In this document: one piece after another, positions 31,814 through 35,581 of the stretch
Position numbering within the stretch: position 1 is the stretch's first letter
How the letters are laid out: every line of letters starts with the position of its first letter
Origin: an uncultured Alphaproteobacteria bacterium
GTDB taxonomy: Bacteria; Pseudomonadota; Alphaproteobacteria; RF32; CAG-239
Length of the DNA: 35,581 bases
NCBI GenBank assembly: GCA_934254925.1
Contig: CAKQMD010000017.1
Location: 1-35,581, forward strand
Reading direction: 5' to 3'
Notes under the pieces: generated by a model
What the model saw: the letters and a program-made list of their open reading frames with translations, nothing else
What the model was told of the DNA's origin: nothing
Database searches by the model: none
Position numbers and translations under genes: made by a program

Positions 31814-32913
31814 TTGCCTTGCGGCGCCGCCGGCGTGATGATTTTCGGCAAGCCGCGGCCGTTATTGCGCCGTCGATCCAGCTGTTCAATCCGCTGCATG
31901 ATCTGTTCCCCGGCTTTGTTAAAAAGCTTTTTCATCAGCTTCAGAGCCACTTCCTGCTCGTTTTCATCACTGGAAAAGAGAACAAAGCGATTTTGATGTT
32001 CTGTGGTCGAGGAACCGGTTTCGGCTACTTCCACAGTTACGGAAATCACCATTTGCAGGCGGTTGGTGTTGCTGTTGATCGGATCTACCTTGGCTCGCAG
32101 AACCTCCGAGGAAACAATGTAATCGGCGAGATCGCGCCGATCGGTAAAATAAAAGTCTTCCATCTGCCGGAATTGCTCTTTGAGAAGGGCGGCATAGCTT
32201 TCGGAAACGGTTTGGTTATAAAATTTCGTCGGTGCAAAATAGATCAGGCTGCGCTGATCTTCTGCCGCAGCGTCAGGCTCCTTTTTTTCCGCCAGAGGCA
32301 CAATGATGAGATCGGGCTGTACCGGCTGTTCTTTCTTTGCAGCCTCTTTGGCTTTTTTTTCTTCCGCGGCAATCAGATCCGAGGTATCGGGGACTTTCGT
32401 GTTTTCCGCCAAAACGCGAACGATTTCGTCATTCAGGGCTTTTTCCGCCGCCTGTTTAGGGCTGAGCGGCGGCGGGGACGAAGGCTCCTCCTCTTCTTTG
32501 CTCAGGCTGTCGGTCACTGCCTCAATGATGTTGCTGTTGCGCACATAACCGGTAACCTCGAGGCAGATTTCCTCATCCGTTTGTTTCAACGTTCTTACCG
32601 CCAAGTCTTCTACATAATTGTCGACGATGTTATAAACCAGCACGTTAAAGTCATGGCCATCCGATTTGTCTCGAAAATCGCTTAGGGCGCTAACGGAGGC
32701 AACGGCGCTAAACGTGGCTTTGTCGGTGCCGCGGAGACGTGCCGCTGACTTGGCTTCACCGGCGCGTATCTTTTCGCAGGCCTTGCCATAAACGGAGATC
32801 ACGTCTTCGTCATTGCCGGGATCATCCAGAATCGGCTTAAGCTCTTCGGCCCGGCTTATTTGGACCGCAAGAAGCAACAATGCCGACAAAAAGATGATTC
32901 CGTTCTTTTTCAT
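31810..32913 (-). CDS. Secreted two-domain protein, possibly FlgT-like
   Basis: 367 aa from ATG 32913, which overlaps the upstream stop as TAATG. Signal peptide (IIFLSALLLLAVQISRA). N-terminal domain (25-135): VISVYGKACEKIRAGEAKSA...AVASVSALSD, then CLEVTGYVRN, a pattern like LPP20/FlgT N-domains. A charged Pro/Lys/Glu-rich linker follows (140-215), then a second alpha/beta domain (RSLIYFAPTKFYNQTVSESY, FYFTDRRDLADYIVSSEVLR). Overall length and domain order fit Vibrio FlgT (H-ring), but similarity by eye is weak. Partner gene is the lipoprotein upstream. Confidence 0.6.
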   Translation of the reverse strand: MKKNGIIFLSALLLLAVQISRAEELKPILDDPGNDEDVISVYGKACEKIRAGEAKSAARLRGTDKATFSAVASVSALSDFRDKSDGHDFNVLVYNIVDNYVEDLAVRTLKQTDEEICLEVTGYVRNSNIIEAVTDSLSKEEEEPSSPPPLSPKQAAEKALNDEIVRVLAENTKVPDTSDLIAAEEKKAKEAAKKEQPVQPDLIIVPLAEKKEPDAAAEDQRSLIYFAPTKFYNQTVSESYAALLKEQFRQMEDFYFTDRRDLADYIVSSEVLRAKVDPINSNTNRLQMVISVTVEVAETGSSTTEHQNRFVLFSSDENEQEVALKLMKKLFNKAGEQIMQRIEQLDRRRNNGRGLPKIITPAAPQGN

Positions 32914-33434
32914 TACCACCAGCTTTGATCGTCATTACGGACTTTTTTGAGCGTTTCGCTCCACTCGCCGATCATCACGTTGTTCTTGTCAAACAGCGCC
33001 ATGCCGTAGATGATCGTCGGTGTTTGTCCGTTAGCGCCGCGGTCAATGTCCACCTCCAAAAAATAATCGGCGTCATTGAGGTTATCCACCACCGTGTAGT
33101 TGCGCGAACCTTCGATAATTTCGCGAACCACCTTGCGGGCATAAAAAATACCGTCCGGCAAAGTTTTGTCAACGCGGCGCGGCTGCATGATATAAAGTTT
33201 CGGCTTATTCAGGTCTTCATAAATCTCGCCGGTTTCATCGAGCATTTTGTTGGCGGCGCGGGTTGCGGCAATGGCATAAACCTCGGGCGTTATCCCTTCG
33301 GAAACGCTTTGGGGAATGACAACTTCGTTTTCGATCAGATAAATTTCTTCACCGGTCTCCGGAACAGCCTTTTGCTCAGACGCACAGGCAGTCAAAAGCG
33401 CTAAAATTCCAATTATGCCATAATTTTTCTTCAT
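32913..33434 (-). CDS. Lipoprotein, LpoB/FlgO-like
   Basis: 173 aa from ATG 33434 (SD AAGGA, 7 bases), with lipobox LLTAC and lipidated Cys17. Mature part: acidic stretch, then ITPEVYAIAATRAANKMLDE, KPKLYIMQPRRVDK, IFYARKVVREIIEGSRNYTV, DADYFLEVDI, ending in DQSWW. This alternates helix and strand as in LpoB (penicillin-binding protein activator) and FlgO outer-membrane lipoproteins. It is translationally coupled to the secreted protein downstream, so they probably form an outer-membrane/periplasm complex. LpoB, FlgO or another TolB-like role cannot be separated here. Confidence 0.65.
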   Translation of the reverse strand: MKKNYGIIGILALLTACASEQKAVPETGEEIYLIENEVVIPQSVSEGITPEVYAIAATRAANKMLDETGEIYEDLNKPKLYIMQPRRVDKTLPDGIFYARKVVREIIEGSRNYTVVDNLNDADYFLEVDIDRGANGQTPTIIYGMALFDKNNVMIGEWSETLKKVRNDDQSWW

Positions 33435-33597
33435 CTTTTTCATCCTTTTACAGACCTTTCCTATTGGGAGTATAAAAGACTTTTAATTATTTCACATTAT
33501 AAAAATTTACTTATTCACTATTTGCTTTTCTCCCCAAAACAATGTATGCTCAGGCAAAAGTCGGTTTTGATCTTAATTTTGAAGGTAAAAAAACGTC
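33435..33597. other. Divergent intergenic region
   Basis: Between the lipoprotein (minus) and DUF1294 (plus) genes; AT-rich; no gene. It should contain both promoters. Confidence 0.4.
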
Positions 33598-34038
33598 ATG
33601 GTTATCACTTTCGCGGTTATTCTTCTCGGGGCGCTGCTTTTGATCCGTCCGTTGCAAAAAAACAATTTTTACATGTTGCATTGCGCTCTGATGATCGGAA
33701 CCGCCTATTATCTTGAAAACCACTATTACATCCGTCCGGCGGCGTTTTCTCCTCGAATGTTGTTGGTATTTGCCTTTTTTCAGCTTATCTTCAGCAATCT
33801 TACGGCTTTTATTGCTTACGGTGTCGACAAAAGGGCGGCTATTCGCGGCAACTGGCGCGTGCCGGAGAATAACCTGCATACACTTGAATTTATGGGCGGA
33901 TGGATCGGTGCCTGGATCGCGCAAAAGGTTTTCAGGCACAAGACTAAAAAACAAAGTTTTCAAACGACTTTTAAGCTGATGATCCTGCTGGAATTGCTGG
34001 CCATTTATCTTCTTTGTTCTTATCTTGGATTGTTATAG
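33598..34038 (+). CDS. DUF1294 membrane protein
   Basis: 146 aa with about four helices. DUF1294 signature: YGVDKRAA at 74-81, WRVPE at 86-90, LHTLEFMGGW at 93-102 and FRHKTKKQSF at 112-121. The family is widespread and of unknown function, sometimes fused to cold-shock domains. SD is GAAGGT, 11 bases from ATG. Ends four bases before the stop of the convergent flagellin gene. Confidence 0.9.
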   Translation: MVITFAVILLGALLLIRPLQKNNFYMLHCALMIGTAYYLENHYYIRPAAFSPRMLLVFAFFQLIFSNLTAFIAYGVDKRAAIRGNWRVPENNLHTLEFMGGWIGAWIAQKVFRHKTKKQSFQTTFKLMILLELLAIYLLCSYLGLL

Positions 34039-34042
34039 CCAT

Positions 34043-35581
34043 TTAAAACAACTTGAGGATCGACTGCGAAGCCTGCGAGGACAAAGACAGCGAATTGACT
34101 GCCAGCTGTTGCCTGGTTTGCAGAGCCAGCATGTTGGCAGATTCCTCGTTCATGTCGGCCAAGGTCAGTTTGTCCGCACCTTCGGTCAGCACATTGATCA
34201 GGTTTTGCGTAAAGTTCTCTCGCGTGGTGACAATCGAATAATAGTTACCAAGTTCCGAACTCATCTGCCGGATCTGGTTGAGGGCGTCTGTCAACTCTTG
34301 GATCGACTTGACCACATCGCCTTGGTTTTGCCAATCGGTGGTCACCAAACCCAAAGCTTGAGCCGAAGCGTCTTTGCCTTGTACGGAGAGTTGTGCCGAA
34401 CGGTTTTCGTTAAAAGTAACGGTTAAATCCTGTTCGCGTAAGAGATTAATTCCTTTATAAGAGCTGTCTTTGATAAGCGAATCATATTGTTTGATAATCT
34501 CACTATATTGCTTGTCGTCGGTCTTTTTCTCATAAACCTGTGGCGTCGCCAAGTCGTCCAAAAAGCTCAAATCCGGCTGCGTAAAAATCTCACCTTCAAC
34601 CTTTTGATATTCTGGCGGGGTATCGTCTAACTCTTTTCCGGTCAAGGTATAATCAATGTCTTCTTGAGTTTGATACACCTGCCCGGCCAGGCTGATCCTG
34701 CTCCCCGCCACGGCTTTAATCGTTGAGGAAGACGTATCCGTATTGGTGTGCAATAAATTATTTTTTATTGTATTAAAAGAGGATTCGACCGAATTAATAT
34801 TAAGAGTTCCAACAAAAAAAGAGGTTGCATTATTCACTTGGCTTTGGTCATTGAGCGTTAGGATATTATTGTAATTTTTAAAACCGTTTATCTTGGTTGT
34901 TCCATAACAGGTAATTTCCGAATGCACAAAGTCATAACGAAAAGACTGGAGATTAATATCGGTATCATAAAATGAACAGTTTGATCCCCAAATAGTATCT
35001 CCGTTACTATTAAAATTTAAAACGGTTCCCGCAGTTGAAGATAAAGAGCAATTATAAAAAACATGTCCGTAATTTTGCAAAGAATTATTATAATAAAAAT
35101 TATTCGTCCCTTGCAGAATGATTGTTCCCGTATTGTTCTGATCACTAAAAAACATGTTTCCAGAAGAGTTAGCCTTCTTTATTTCAGCATAAGCATCAAT
35201 GTTTTTCAATGATACGGAATCAGTGCCATTATTCATTTTTATAAGAAAGAAATTGGCGGGAGACTGTCCGGTAAAATGGAGGCTTAAATCTGATAAATTT
35301 CCGGCAAGAGTAACACAGCTTCCGTTGGTTGAAATCCCGGTCACATCAAAATTCAATGCCGAAAATTTGCCGCGCTCATTGTCGGCAACGCCATAAGTCC
35401 CGATCCCGGTCAAGTTCTGCCCTTCTTGGAGGACAATGCCGGTATTCCCCATATCGATTTGACCGTAAATGACGATGTCGCCTTTTTTACCGGAATCAAT
35501 CGCTGCCAACAGCTCCTCTTTGCTGCTGACCACCGCCGCCACACCTTCTTGTTGTTCAAACCAGGACTTGGCGGGAATATG
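34043..35581 (-). CDS. Flagellin with inserted beta-helix-like domain (5' end off the right edge)
   Basis: 513 codons in frame to the window end; only the first ~105 residues (D0 and first D1 helix) are missing, judged from the paralog at 1-590. Order: HIPAKSWFEQQEG; a domain of about 300 residues beginning SKEELLAAIDSGKKGDIVIY and QNLTGIG, then many short Asn/Gly/Thr-rich strands (GTIILQGTNNFYYN, GTVLNFNSNGDTIW) typical of a right-handed beta-helix; then YSEIIKQYDSLIKDSSYKGI, which is the second N-terminal D1 helix; then C-terminal D1/D0 ending SLSSQASQSILKLF. Thus the insert lies between the two N-terminal D1 helices. Filament subunit with a surface-exposed accessory domain; function inferred. 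Confidence 0.92.
   Translation of the reverse strand, partial: HIPAKSWFEQQEGVAAVVSSKEELLAAIDSGKKGDIVIYGQIDMGNTGIVLQEGQNLTGIGTYGVADNERGKFSALNFDVTGISTNGSCVTLAGNLSDLSLHFTGQSPANFFLIKMNNGTDSVSLKNIDAYAEIKKANSSGNMFFSDQNNTGTIILQGTNNFYYNNSLQNYGHVFYNCSLSSTAGTVLNFNSNGDTIWGSNCSFYDTDINLQSFRYDFVHSEITCYGTTKINGFKNYNNILTLNDQSQVNNATSFFVGTLNINSVESSFNTIKNNLLHTNTDTSSSTIKAVAGSRISLAGQVYQTQEDIDYTLTGKELDDTPPEYQKVEGEIFTQPDLSFLDDLATPQVYEKKTDDKQYSEIIKQYDSLIKDSSYKGINLLREQDLTVTFNENRSAQLSVQGKDASAQALGLVTTDWQNQGDVVKSIQELTDALNQIRQMSSELGNYYSIVTTRENFTQNLINVLTEGADKLTLADMNEESANMLALQTRQQLAVNSLSLSSQASQSILKLF

Noticed and set aside
31819..32685. Plus-strand open frame of 288 codons
   Set aside because: Antisense to the secreted protein at 31810-32913, whose signal peptide, SD and coupling are clear.

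Overview
The window looks like the chromosome of an alphaproteobacterium, probably an uncultured, host-associated, anaerobic or microaerophilic lineage. This is inferred from gene content: an alpha-type flagellin N-terminus, SlyX, DUF1294, MarC, divergent tyrS/anmK, a long-type IleRS, a fused SpmA/SpmB, a flavin reductase-rubredoxin fusion and a Prx6-type peroxiredoxin. No rRNA, CRISPR array, integrase or transposase gene was seen.

Layout. 1-590 and 34043-35581 hold two paralogous flagellin genes, both on the minus strand and both cut by the window edges. 783-2802 carries a peroxiredoxin and a CPA1 antiporter, followed by two tandem single-helix microproteins (2867-3041) and initiator tRNA-fMet (3117-3193). 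3240-6480 is a visibly AT-rich accessory island. It holds a GH108-type muramidase gene between two genes for small cysteine-containing secreted proteins that share an identical signal peptide and upstream DNA (a 242-bp direct repeat), then a shortened beta-helix adhesin-like gene and a secreted protein built of 19-residue repeats. 6876-14107 is housekeeping and stress content: a PH-like membrane protein, a DpnA-like DNA methyltransferase, a CNNM/CBS transporter, a lipoprotein, MarC, tRNA-Pro(CGG), a decayed gene, a Pif1-type helicase with a WYL-like tail, SlyX and a high-molecular-weight rubredoxin. 14160-17246 is ileS. 17485-23944 is a tightly overlapping Bat (aerotolerance) operon (DUF4381, BatA, BatB/C, BatD) whose last gene is an unusual fusion of a class-I glutamine amidotransferase/C26-type hydrolase with a VanX-type dipeptidase. 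24057-25388 is a pair of unrecognised genes. 25562-34038 contains tyrS, anmK, spmAB, a ZntB-like transporter, dtd, a helical-repeat protein, a secreted protein plus lipoprotein pair, and a DUF1294 protein.

How they work together. Cell-wall turnover recurs: the GH108 muramidase, anhydro-MurNAc kinase, the amidohydrolase/dipeptidase fusion and an LpoB/FlgO-like lipoprotein. Envelope and redox stress is a second theme: Bat operon, Prx6 and the rubredoxin fusion. The most unusual items are (1) flagellins with a predicted beta-helix domain inserted between the two N-terminal D1 helices rather than at the usual hypervariable site; (2) the muramidase flanked by signal-peptide-sharing secreted genes, which could be an effector/inhibitor cassette; and (3) the C26-VanX fusion coupled to BatD. 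All functional statements are read from sequence and family knowledge; no search or structure prediction was run.
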